15,472 nt of DNA from Comamonadaceae bacterium (GTDB taxonomy: Bacteria; Pseudomonadota; Gammaproteobacteria; Burkholderiales; Burkholderiaceae), in NCBI GenBank assembly GCA_947505915.1, contig CANNNH010000017.1, positions 1 to 15,472 on the forward strand, read 5' to 3'. Position 1 is the first letter of the stretch. Each line of letters begins with the position of its first letter. Positions 8,020-15,472 of the stretch are shown one piece after another. The notes under the pieces were generated by a model. The model saw only the letters and a program-made list of their open reading frames with translations. It searched no databases and was not told where the DNA came from. The translations under genes were made by a program, and so were the position numbers.

Positions 8020-8880
8020 ATGGCAGCAGGCAAGGAAATACGCGGCAAGATCAAGTCGGTGGAAAACACCAAGAAGATCACCAAGGCCATGGAAATGGTG
8101 GCCGCTTCCAAGATGCGCAAAGCGCAGGAGCGCATGCGTGCAGCGCGTCCGTACAGCGACAAAATTCGCAACATCGCAGCCAATCTGAGTCATGCCAACC
8201 CTGAGTACACGCATGCATTCATGCAGACCAATGAGTCAGCGGTCACCGGCTTTATTGTCGTGACCACGGACAAAGGGCTGTGCGGCGGCATGAACACCAA
8301 TATTTTGCGCGCTGTGACGGGCAAACTCAAAGAAGCTCAAGCTGCCGGTAAGAAAGCGCAAGCTGTTGCCATCGGCAACAAGGGCCTGGGTTTCTTGAAT
8401 CGCGTTGGCGCGCAGGTGGTCTCGCATGCAACGCAATTGGGTGACAAGCCTCACCTCGAAAAACTCATTGGCCCGGTCAAGGTGATGCTCGACGCTTACA
8501 GCGAAGGCAAGGTCAGCGCGGTGTATCTTTGCTACACCAAGTTCATCAACACCATGCGCCAGGAGCCGGTGATAGAGCAGTTGCTTCCCTTAAAGGACAT
8601 GCAGGCAGATAAAACAGCGTACAGCTGGGACTACATCTACGAGCCCGATGCACAAAGCGTGATCGATGACTTGTTGGTGCGTTACACAGAAGCGCTGGTT
8701 TACCAGGCCGTGGCTGAGAACATGGCGTCCGAGCAATCGGCGCGCATGGTGGCCATGAAGGCCGCTACCGACAATGCCGGCAGCGTGATTGGCGAACTCA
8801 AGCTGGTCTACAACAAGACGCGTCAAGCGGCGATCACGAAAGAACTTTCGGAAATCGTCGCAGGTGCAGCAGCTGTCTAG
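8020..8880 (+). CDS. atpG: F1Fo ATP synthase subunit gamma
   Basis: Gamma is the central rotor shaft that couples c-ring rotation to conformational change in beta. The 286-residue protein matches E. coli AtpG in length (287). The N-terminal helix [27 protein letters not shown] and the C-terminal [19 protein letters not shown] block form the coiled-coil shaft. The Rossmann-like middle domain carries DKGLCGGMN (84-92). It has an AGGA ribosome site ten or so bases before the ATG. It is separated from atpD by 60 bases, the widest gap in the operon. Confidence 0.98.
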   Translation: MAAGKEIRGKIKSVENTKKITKAMEMVAASKMRKAQERMRAARPYSDKIRNIAANLSHANPEYTHAFMQTNESAVTGFIVVTTDKGLCGGMNTNILRAVTGKLKEAQAAGKKAQAVAIGNKGLGFLNRVGAQVVSHATQLGDKPHLEKLIGPVKVMLDAYSEGKVSAVYLCYTKFINTMRQEPVIEQLLPLKDMQADKTAYSWDYIYEPDAQSVIDDLLVRYTEALVYQAVAENMASEQSARMVAMKAATDNAGSVIGELKLVYNKTRQAAITKELSEIVAGAAAV

Positions 8881-10344
<1,464 letters not shown>

Positions 10345-10356
10345 GGCAGGCTCCAC

Positions 10357-10773
10357 ATGAATACCATCCACGTCGATGTCGTCAGCGCCGAAGAGTCGAT
10401 CTTTTCGGGCGAGGCCCGTTTTGTGGCCCTGCCCGGCGAGACCGGCGAGCTGGGTATTTTCCCCCGCCATACGCCGCTGATCACGCGCATCCGTCCCGGC
10501 GCCGTGCGCATCGAAAAAGCCGATGGCTCTGAAGAGTTTGTTTTTGTGGCCGGTGGTGTGCTGGAAGTTCAGCCCAACTCAATCACTGTGCTCAGCGATA
10601 CAGCCATTCGCGGCAAAGACTTGGACGAAGCCAAAGCCACCGAAGCCAAGAAAGCGGCTGAAGAGGCGTTGAAAAATGCCAAAAGCGACATCGACCTGGC
10701 CCATGCGCAGTCTGAATTGGCTGTCATGATTGCGCAGATCACAGCGCTGCGAAAATACCGTCAAAAGCGATAA
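10357..10773 (+). CDS. atpC: F1Fo ATP synthase subunit epsilon
   Basis: Epsilon binds gamma and the c-ring and can inhibit ATP hydrolysis through its movable C-terminal helices. The 138-residue protein has the ten-strand beta-sandwich at about 1-85, including [22 protein letters not shown] and the VAGGVLEV strand. A two-helix domain at about 87-138 is rich in Ala, Lys and Glu and ends RKYRQKR. It is the last gene of the operon, and the terminator follows 32 bases after the stop. Only a weak AGG-type ribosome site is present, so coupling to atpD translation is likely. Confidence 0.97.
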   Translation: MNTIHVDVVSAEESIFSGEARFVALPGETGELGIFPRHTPLITRIRPGAVRIEKADGSEEFVFVAGGVLEVQPNSITVLSDTAIRGKDLDEAKATEAKKAAEEALKNAKSDIDLAHAQSELAVMIAQITALRKYRQKR

Positions 10774-10805
10774 GCCGCGCGGACTGTGTGGATGCGCATG
10801 CAGTG

Positions 10806-10836
10806 AAAAAACCGGCCCCTGCAGGCCGGTTTTTTT
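10806..10836 (+). terminator. Intrinsic terminator of the atp operon
   Basis: The stem ACCGGCC (10811-10817) pairs with GGCCGGT (10824-10830) around a CCTGCA loop and is followed by a T-run to 10836. An A-run (10806-10810) before the stem can extend the pairing and would also let the structure work on the opposite strand. It lies 32 bases after the atpC stop codon, where operon termination is expected. Confidence 0.88.
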
Positions 10837-10882
10837 ATGGCTGGCGTGTCAATGACTTAAGGAAGGGATAAGCTTTTTAACC

Positions 10883-11326
10883 ATGAGACCTACCAAACCC
10901 AATCTCACACACAACGGCCATGCCGATGACACAGAAGCCGCTTTTTACGATGCGCTGCAACTCGGTGACATCGATAAGCTCATGGCCTGCTGGGCGGATG
11001 AAGAAGACATCGTTTGCGTCCACCCCGGCGGCAGCCGCCAAGTCGGTGTACAGGCTATACGCAGTGCCTTTGCAGCACTTTTTGCGCACGGCACGGTGCG
11101 CGCCCACATTGAACATGTTCGACGTGTTGAAACTTTGGGCGCGAGCGTTCACAGTGTGCTGGAGCGCATTGAAGTCATGACGGCGGACGGACCTGCGCAT
11201 GCCAGCGTGATCGCCACCAATGTCTACCTCAAAACGCCACAAGGCTGGCGCCTGGTGGCACACCATGCAAGCCCGGGAACCATGCAAGAACAGGCCGCTA
11301 ACGACATTCCGTCGGTCTTGCACTGA
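10883..11326 (+). CDS. NTF2-like (SnoaL/DUF4440-type) protein
   Basis: This 147-residue soluble protein has the pattern of small NTF2-fold cone proteins. It shows an N-terminal helix with AAFYDALQLGDIDKLMACW (19-37), a DIVCVHPGG strand and turn (42-50), a GVQAIRSAFAALF helix (55-67), and a closing strand GWRLVAHHASP (121-131). The fold is used by ketosteroid-isomerase-like enzymes and by many proteins without known activity. H47, H127 and H128 line the expected pocket, but no reaction can be assigned. It follows the atp terminator by 46 bases. GGAAGGG at 10861-10867 is about 15 bases from the ATG, long for a ribosome site. It ends four bases before the YheT-type gene, so the two are probably co-transcribed. 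Confidence 0.8.
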   Translation: MRPTKPNLTHNGHADDTEAAFYDALQLGDIDKLMACWADEEDIVCVHPGGSRQVGVQAIRSAFAALFAHGTVRAHIEHVRRVETLGASVHSVLERIEVMTADGPAHASVIATNVYLKTPQGWRLVAHHASPGTMQEQAANDIPSVLH

Positions 11327-11330
11327 CAGC

Positions 11331-12353
11331 ATGAACTACCGTGCGCCTTGGTGGTTGCCGGGTGGCGATCTCCAAACCATCTGGGCCTCCACCCGGGGCT
11401 TGCGTTACCTCAACGCCAAGCCGCAGTTCCAGCGTGAGCGGTGGACTTCACCCGATCAAGACTTCGTCGACGTTGACTGGCTGCAAGATGATGCAGGCAC
11501 AGAGCTAGAGCATCGCCCCCTGCTGGTGGTCTTTCATGGTCTCGAGGGCGCGTCAGACAGCCACTATGCCCAAGCATTTGCAGACGCCGCGCGAGCCCGC
11601 AACTGGGCCTGTGCAGTGCCGCACTTCAGGGGCTGCTCGGGTGAGATCAATCGCGCACCGCGTGCCTACCATTCGGGCGATTTCGCTGAGATCGACTGGA
11701 TCCTGCGCCGTTTTAAACAACAACACACTGGCCCGATCTTCGCTGTGGGCATTTCTCTGGGCGGTAATGCCCTCATGCGCTGGGCCGGTGAGCTCGAAAA
11801 TGCCGCCGCTGAGTTGGTGCTTGCCATCAGCGCCGTCAGCGCACCGCTCGACCTGGCGGCCAGCGGGCATGCCCTGGGCAAGGGCTTTAACCGGCTGGTT
11901 TACACCCGAATGTTTTTAAACAGCATGGTTCCCAAGGCATTACAAAAACTGAGCACGTACCCCCAACTGTTCAGCCGTCAAGACTTGCTCAACGCGCGCG
12001 ATCTCTACGACTTTGACAATGTGGTCACTGCACCGCTGCATGGCTTTAAAGACACCAATGACTACTGGGCCCGGGCCTCTGCCAAGCCGCACCTCGTACG
12101 CATCCATGTGCCGGCGTTAGTCATGAACGCACACAATGACCCCTTTGTGCCGAGCAAAAGTCTGCCGGATGCGCACGAAGTCAGCGCCAGCGTCACACTG
12201 TGGCAACCAGAAGAAGGAGGCCATGTGGGCTTTCCGCAGGCCTTGGGAGCCTGGCCAGGGGTGGCACATGTGCGTGCCATGCCCATGGCCGTGTGTGAAT
12301 TTCTGGCGCAGCATCTGCCTGTATCTGCAGTCAAAATACCTGCAAAACAATAG
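11331..12353 (+). CDS. YheT-family alpha/beta hydrolase
   Basis: This 340-residue protein belongs to the YheT/ABHD1-3-like alpha/beta hydrolases, cytosolic proteins thought to act as esterases or lipases with unknown natural substrates. It shows the N-terminal PWWLPGGDLQTIW (6-18), the oxyanion-region HGLEGASDSHYAQAFA (69-84), the conserved PHFRGCSGE (97-105) and the nucleophile elbow GISLGGN with S142. The acid D270 is in NAHNDPFVP and the base H298 in EGGHVGF. DLYDFDN (224-230) is another family block. The frame stays open upstream into the previous gene, but the family begins at this ATG. It has no ribosome site of its own and starts four bases after the NTF2-like stop, indicating coupled translation. 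Confidence 0.9.
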   Translation: MNYRAPWWLPGGDLQTIWASTRGLRYLNAKPQFQRERWTSPDQDFVDVDWLQDDAGTELEHRPLLVVFHGLEGASDSHYAQAFADAARARNWACAVPHFRGCSGEINRAPRAYHSGDFAEIDWILRRFKQQHTGPIFAVGISLGGNALMRWAGELENAAAELVLAISAVSAPLDLAASGHALGKGFNRLVYTRMFLNSMVPKALQKLSTYPQLFSRQDLLNARDLYDFDNVVTAPLHGFKDTNDYWARASAKPHLVRIHVPALVMNAHNDPFVPSKSLPDAHEVSASVTLWQPEEGGHVGFPQALGAWPGVAHVRAMPMAVCEFLAQHLPVSAVKIPAKQ

Positions 12354-12372
12354 CATTGGAGACAGTCAACTC

Positions 12373-12933
12373 ATGGACGACATTGTCAAAGCAGCGCTGG
12401 CCAAATGGCCCAACGTGCCCAACTGTTTTGGCTGGTTAGGACTGGATGCGCGTGGCAACTGGTACATGCGTGATGACCAGGCCCAGGCCGCCGGCCCGTT
12501 TGCTGGCGGCAGCGCCTTGAGCAAGGGCTCGCTGCTGCGGCACGACAAACTCATAGACTTCATCCAGCGTAACTACGAAGCCGACACCAGCGGCCAGTGG
12601 TACTTTCAGAACGGCCCCCAGCGCGTTTACGTTGAACTCGAAGCCACGCCACTGGTGTGCCGGGTTCACACAGACTTTTCTGTCTATGCACACACCGGCG
12701 AGCCTGCCCGCGTGCAGCGCTGCATCATGGACCAGTATGGGCGGCTTTACCTGGAGACCGGCATCGGTTTTGGTTTGGTGCACACCCAAGATATGACGCA
12801 TGCCGCAGAAGCCGTGGACTGCGGGCTCTGGGTACCCCAGGAAATTCAAGCCAGTGAATTACCTTTGCGCTTTGGCTACGTGCGAAGCCCGGCGCTGGCA
12901 CAAAAAAAGGCCGGTCAGGGACCGGCCATTTAG
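12373..12933 (+). CDS. Conserved hypothetical protein (Burkholderiales, DUF2946-labelled type)
   Basis: I do not recognise a function. The 186-residue protein is soluble, with no signal peptide or membrane helix. It opens MDDIVKAALAKWPNVPNCFGWLGLDARGNWYMRD, a pattern I remember from Comamonadaceae proteins carrying the label DUF2946 (label from memory, unchecked). Further on are a HDKLIDFIQRNYEAD helix (57-71), GQWYFQNGPQRVYVELE strands, and CIMDQYGRLYLETG (117-130). The many aromatic residues and repeated strand-turn segments suggest a beta-rich fold. GGAGA at 12358-12362 is a usable ribosome site, ten bases before the ATG. It lies 19 bases after the YheT-type gene. Its last nine codons (KKAGQGPAI) coincide with the inverted repeat that terminates the opposite-strand cytochrome gene. 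Confidence 0.8.
   Translation: MDDIVKAALAKWPNVPNCFGWLGLDARGNWYMRDDQAQAAGPFAGGSALSKGSLLRHDKLIDFIQRNYEADTSGQWYFQNGPQRVYVELEATPLVCRVHTDFSVYAHTGEPARVQRCIMDQYGRLYLETGIGFGLVHTQDMTHAAEAVDCGLWVPQEIQASELPLRFGYVRSPALAQKKAGQGPAI
12902..12927 (-). terminator. Intrinsic terminator of the cytochrome c gene
   Basis: Read on the minus strand, GGCCGGT and ACCGGCC pair (seven base pairs) around a CCCTG loop, followed directly by seven T (12908-12902). It begins 22 bases after the cytochrome stop codon. On the plus strand only ATTT follows the stem, so efficient termination is expected only for leftward transcription. It lies entirely within the 3' coding end of the convergent hypothetical gene. Confidence 0.82.
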
Positions 12934-12949
12934 CAAAGAAGAAAGTAAA

Positions 12950-13471
12950 TTACTTGACAGCTGCTGGCGCCGCTGGCTCAGCAAACTTGCCACCTGCAGA
13001 CGCTGTCAAGTGAACCACAGCGCGGCCGATTTCAATGTCAGTGAAGTCGCCGCCGCCCTGCGCGCCCATGGCATTTTTGCCTTTGAGTGCAGAGTTCCAA
13101 AGGGCTTCAAAACCTGTCTTCAGGCGAGGCGCCCATGCGCCAGCATCAGCAAATTTAGGCGCACCGGCCAAACCCGCCGTATGGCATGCAGCACACTGGG
13201 CGACATACACTTCAGCGCCTGACTTGAGGGGGCGATTGGCATCACGAATTTCAACGCTGCCAACTTTTTGAATCCGCAAAGCCAATTCTTTTTCGGTATT
13301 GGTGGAGCCCGCTGCCGGCATGTTGCCAGAGGTCACGTAGTAGACCAGCGCAATGATGGCAAAGATGGGAACCACGAAAGAGTACAAAACCATCAGCAGC
13401 AACTGCTTAGGCGTTTTAACCGGACCGGTGTGGTCTTCTTCGTGAGCCGTGTTGTTGTCGTTAGCGCTCAT
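12950..13471 (-). CDS. Membrane-anchored c5-type monohaem cytochrome
   Basis: This is a predicted electron carrier held at the outer face of the inner membrane. The 173-residue protein has a short polar N terminus and one membrane helix at about 24-46 (LLLMVLYSFVVPIFAIIALVYY). A linker follows, then a C-terminal cytochrome c domain with the haem site CAACH (C93, C96, H97). M135 in KGKNAMGAQGG is the likely second axial ligand. The GAPKFADAGAWAPRLKTG block and the closing alanine-rich tail are typical of c5-family cytochromes in betaproteobacteria. The start ATG has GAGG five bases upstream; an upstream in-frame ATG (13513) would add 14 unconserved residues. The uncleaved helix acts as anchor. 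The partner oxidase or reductase is not visible here. Confidence 0.92.
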   Translation of the reverse strand: MSANDNNTAHEEDHTGPVKTPKQLLLMVLYSFVVPIFAIIALVYYVTSGNMPAAGSTNTEKELALRIQKVGSVEIRDANRPLKSGAEVYVAQCAACHTAGLAGAPKFADAGAWAPRLKTGFEALWNSALKGKNAMGAQGGGDFTDIEIGRAVVHLTASAGGKFAEPAAPAAVK

Positions 13472-13530
13472 GGCGTCCTCAAAAAAACTGGAAATAGGAG
13501 AGCAGTCAGGCAATTACCTAGCAGCCAAAG

Positions 13531-13536
13531 ATTATA
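13531..13536 (-). promoter_or_regulatory. Candidate -10 box for the cytochrome c gene
   Basis: The minus strand reads TATAAT at 13536-13531, about 60 bases before the cytochrome ATG. No good -35 hexamer stands 16-18 bases upstream, so this would need an activator, or the match may be chance. Confidence 0.3.
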
Positions 13537-13566
13537 GCGGCCACCTCTGCCGAAGCCCGGTGAGCA

Positions 13567-13594
13567 TTCAGTACAACAGGGCGACTGCTAGAAT
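13567..13594 (+). promoter_or_regulatory. Candidate promoter of the tRNA-Arg gene
   Basis: TTCAGT at 13567-13572 and TAGAAT at 13589-13594 are 16 bases apart, imperfect but plausible sigma70 boxes. Transcription would begin near 13601, about 75 bases before the mature tRNA 5' end. There are no competing candidates in 13595-13675. Confidence 0.35.
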
Positions 13595-13675
13595 CAAAAC
13601 ATGGCAAGTGAAGCAAGTTCACGCTTTTTGCGCACTGAGTGTCCTTAGGCGCACTTCCCCCATCAAATCAGCGTT

Positions 13676-13751
13676 GCGGCTGTAGCTCAGTGGATAGAGT
13701 ATTGGCCTCCGAAGCCAAGGGTCGTGGGTTCGATCCCCGCCAGCCGCACCA
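13676..13751 (+). tRNA. tRNA-Arg (anticodon CCG)
   Basis: The 76-base cloverleaf includes the encoded CCA. The acceptor stem GCGGCTG (13676-13682) pairs with CAGCCGC (13741-13747), with discriminator A13748. The D arm is GCTC/GAGT. The anticodon stem TTGGC/GCCAA encloses the loop CTCCGAA, with anticodon CCG at 13709-13711, which reads CGG. The T arm is GTGGG-TTCGATC-CCCGC. All stems pair, with only two G-T wobbles. It is complete despite the element next to it, because such integrations rebuild the tRNA 3' end. Confidence 0.97.
13724..13751 (+). other. Probable left attachment site (attL) in the tRNA 3' end
   Basis: The T arm and acceptor 3' strand of tRNA-Arg are the part that tyrosine-recombinase elements usually use as crossover region, and an integrase gene starts 82 bases further on. 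The exact core cannot be drawn without the matching direct repeat (attR), which would lie beyond 15472. Inference from position. Confidence 0.5.
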
Positions 13752-13755
13752 TAAA

Positions 13756-13771
13756 AACAACGCATGTTGTT
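13756..13771. repeat. Inverted repeat just after the tRNA
   Basis: AACAAC (13756-13761) and GTTGTT (13766-13771) are perfect inverted copies around GCAT, four bases after the CCA. It could be a weak hairpin at the tRNA transcript end or an integrase binding element. The stem is A/T-rich and no long T-run follows. Confidence 0.45.
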
Positions 13772-13806
13772 GATTTCATTCAGCTTACGTGATATTGCTA
13801 CCCGCC

Positions 13807-13825
13807 TCACGGGTCAACTCACGGG
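13807..13825. repeat. Pair of direct TCACGGG repeats upstream of the integrase
   Basis: TCACGGG occurs at 13807-13813 and 13819-13825, spaced by 12 bases, ending nine bases before the integrase ATG. The second copy (ACGGGAC) also overlaps where a ribosome site would be. Such short direct repeats near attL can be recombinase arm-type sites or an operator for the integrase gene. Function inferred. Confidence 0.4.
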
Positions 13826-13833
13826 ACAAGCAT

Positions 13834-15405
13834 ATGAAATATTTAGAAATTGGCAACACTTCCAGTGGCCAGAGCTTCCTATTTGTGAAGAGGATTAGCC
13901 CTCACAAGGGAACCTTCCCTACCCATCACGAAGTGTTCCCAGAGCGCTTTAAGCGGCGAATAGGCAGCACCCCCACCACAACCCTGCATGAAGCTAGTGT
14001 CGTAGCCGTGCAGCGGTCTACCGATATTGAACACTTGCAAGTTGTCTCTGTAAGGGATAGGGCGGGACGCACCAACACGACAAAGGATTTGGTTGCAGCA
14101 GCAAAGACATGGCTCTGGTTCAATGAAGTTGAAGACCTGCCCGGCATACGGGCAGAAAGCTTGCGTCGGACCAAAGAGGGTGAAGCAGCAGCCAACACCC
14201 TCGCCATGCTCACAGACTCGGTTAAAGCCTTCTATAGCGTTGATGGTGACGGATACACACACAAAACCATCTACACCCCATTCGGCGATCACCTGCTAGG
14301 AGTATTGAGCAGCGGACAAGCAGGCAACCTCTTTAGTGAGGCAGTTGAACTGTGGGCATCTCAAGCCGGACGAGGGCACATGAAGTCCACAGACAAACCC
14401 ATTCGCGACGCAACCCGTTTTGTAGGCATCTTCAATGACTTTGTAGGGGACAGACCAATGGATCAAATCACTCGATCGAACGTTGCTGCCTACATCACGC
14501 ACAGGTGCAAGGCAGTCAAAACCACATCGGTTGATCGTGAAATTCACACCTTACGCGCAGTATGGAGCAAGGCAGCTGATGCACTGGACGTTATCACCAG
14601 AAATCCGTTTGCTCGACAGCCCATACTGGGACTCGGAACAGACGCTATTCGTCGTCACACTCCATCCTCTAAAGAGCATCAAGGCTTGATGCAGGTGCTC
14701 CAAGAACACCCTCGACGAGAACTAAGCTACGTGATCCCAATGCTGGCGGTCATTGCTTTGACGGGGTTACGTCTGTCTGAAGTTTGGGGCATACAGCCCA
14801 GCGACCTCGATGCTGACAAAGACCAGCTTCGTATCCGCCCAAACGCTTTGCGCGCCCTTAAAACTGCGCACAGTGAACGTCCGTTCCCTGTACTCCCTGA
14901 GCTAGCCTCATGGCTTGAAATTTATATGTGCATGAAGCGCCCTAGCAGTGCAAATGCAGCCAGTGCCACGACAGGATGTTTCTTAAAGACCAATGGCTTT
15001 AAATTGACGGCTCATTGCCTACGCCACGGATTCAAACAACGCCTAGTCGAGGTGGACACACCGGCGAACGTTATTGAGGAGCTTATGGGCTGGAGTTCCC
15101 AAAGCATGATGCGCCACTACGGGGTCAATGCAGTAACTGGGAAAAAGCGTCATGCCATTCAGCTTGCCTATGACCAGATTGCTGGAACTGATCGTGACCC
15201 GTCACCCGACCAGGGGTCGGTCATACCCACTCACGAAACACCTCCTTCCAGCCCCTTGGAAATGCCTTTAAAACGCATCAAAACGACCCGTAGCGAGGTC
15301 AACTTTGCAACTGAATGGTTGCGTGGCCAATCTAGTGAAATGGGTGACGGGAATACCCTTTTGAAAGCAATCCAAACAGGTACTGAAAAAGCAAATTTAT
15401 ACTAG
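13834..15405 (+). CDS. Tyrosine-family site-specific integrase
   Basis: This phage-type integrase is predicted to insert and excise the element at the neighbouring tRNA-Arg. The 523-residue frame is intact. An N-terminal region of about 165 residues is unrecognised. A core-binding helical domain follows at about 166-265 (FSEAVELWASQAGR, then a NVAAYITHR helix). The catalytic domain spans about 280-450, with R313 in LTGLRLSEVWGI, the beta-hairpin K343 in LKTAHSERPFPV, H394 and R397 in AHCLRHGF, W420 in ELMGWSS at the third histidine position, and the nucleophile Y429 in MRHYG. A polar tail of about 80 residues ends the protein. I use the ATG at 13834; a GTG at 13789 would add 15 residues. The ribosome site is weak. 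Codons are more A/T-rich than in neighbouring chromosomal genes, consistent with transfer. Confidence 0.93.
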   Translation: MKYLEIGNTSSGQSFLFVKRISPHKGTFPTHHEVFPERFKRRIGSTPTTTLHEASVVAVQRSTDIEHLQVVSVRDRAGRTNTTKDLVAAAKTWLWFNEVEDLPGIRAESLRRTKEGEAAANTLAMLTDSVKAFYSVDGDGYTHKTIYTPFGDHLLGVLSSGQAGNLFSEAVELWASQAGRGHMKSTDKPIRDATRFVGIFNDFVGDRPMDQITRSNVAAYITHRCKAVKTTSVDREIHTLRAVWSKAADALDVITRNPFARQPILGLGTDAIRRHTPSSKEHQGLMQVLQEHPRRELSYVIPMLAVIALTGLRLSEVWGIQPSDLDADKDQLRIRPNALRALKTAHSERPFPVLPELASWLEIYMCMKRPSSANAASATTGCFLKTNGFKLTAHCLRHGFKQRLVEVDTPANVIEELMGWSSQSMMRHYGVNAVTGKKRHAIQLAYDQIAGTDRDPSPDQGSVIPTHETPPSSPLEMPLKRIKTTRSEVNFATEWLRGQSSEMGDGNTLLKAIQTGTEKANLY

Positions 15406-15472
15406 TAATTAACCACTTAGAAGCAGGAATACCTCTAAAACTTACCAGAAAGGCCTGTATCCACTTTAAATC

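Larger units (their letters stand above)
13752..15472. mobile_element. Left end of a tRNA-Arg-integrated genomic island or prophage
   Basis: From the tRNA CCA onward the DNA becomes visibly richer in A and T than the GC-rich genes to the left. Its first gene is a tyrosine recombinase reading away from the tRNA. Together these are the hallmark of an integrative element edge. Only the integrase is visible, so prophage, integrative conjugative element or small island cannot be distinguished. The 67 bases after the integrase show no gene. Confidence 0.6.

Noticed and set aside
11220..11330. Upstream in-frame ATG extending the YheT-type hydrolase by 37 residues
   Set aside because: It lies inside the NTF2-like gene and the added residues do not match the family, which starts at the PWWLPGG region.
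13619..13810. Minus-strand open frame of 63 codons containing GGDRTHDPWLRRPILYPLSY
   Set aside because: It is the antisense of the tRNA-Arg gene. This peptide appears widely in databases as a false translation of tRNA complements.
15206..15220. CCGACC/GGTCGG hairpin within the integrase gene
   Set aside because: The stem is short with a three-base loop, inside coding sequence and without a T-run, so it is likely chance.

Overview
The window reads as a chromosomal stretch of a betaproteobacterium, most likely Burkholderiales/Comamonadaceae (a Rhodoferax- or Polaromonas-like organism). This rests on GC-rich coding DNA, an ATP synthase operon in the order I-B-E-F-H-A-G-D-C, protein sequences typical of that group, and the lipoate cluster next door. 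The genus is an inference from memory of protein families, not from a search.

Left third (1-3485, minus strand): a compact run transcribed leftward, in the order small CopD-like membrane protein, D-amino-acid transaminase (dat), YbeD/DUF493, octanoyltransferase (lipB), lipoyl synthase (lipA), and the first 13 codons of a further gene that leaves the window. Gaps are short and dat/ybeD overlap by ATGA, so this is probably one operon. LipB moves octanoate from acyl-ACP to the lipoyl domains of 2-oxoacid dehydrogenases and GcvH, and LipA inserts the two sulfurs.

Centre (3546-10836, plus strand): a sigma70-type promoter, then the complete F1Fo ATP synthase operon atpIBEFHAGDC, closed by a strong intrinsic terminator. 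All nine reading frames are intact and the catalytic and ion-path residues are present. The c subunit looks like a proton-type ring. A T-rich leader with a strong Shine-Dalgarno precedes atpE, and a hairpin overlaps the atpH stop codon.

Right part (10883-13471): three plus-strand genes of unclear physiological role: an NTF2/SnoaL-like protein, a YheT-family alpha/beta hydrolase, and a Burkholderiales conserved hypothetical protein. They converge with a minus-strand, membrane-anchored monohaem c5-type cytochrome. The cytochrome's terminator lies inside the last codons of the hypothetical gene.

Right end (13676-15472): an intact tRNA-Arg(CCG) with encoded CCA, followed 82 bases later by an intact tyrosine recombinase gene in visibly more A/T-rich DNA. 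This is the classic left edge of an element integrated at the 3' end of a tRNA. Its cargo and right attachment site lie beyond the window, and I see no gene in 15406-15472. No CRISPR array, insertion sequence, rRNA or riboswitch was recognised. No gene-free stretch exceeds 300 bases except the cytochrome-to-integrase interval, which holds the tRNA and the candidate promoters and attachment signals listed below.
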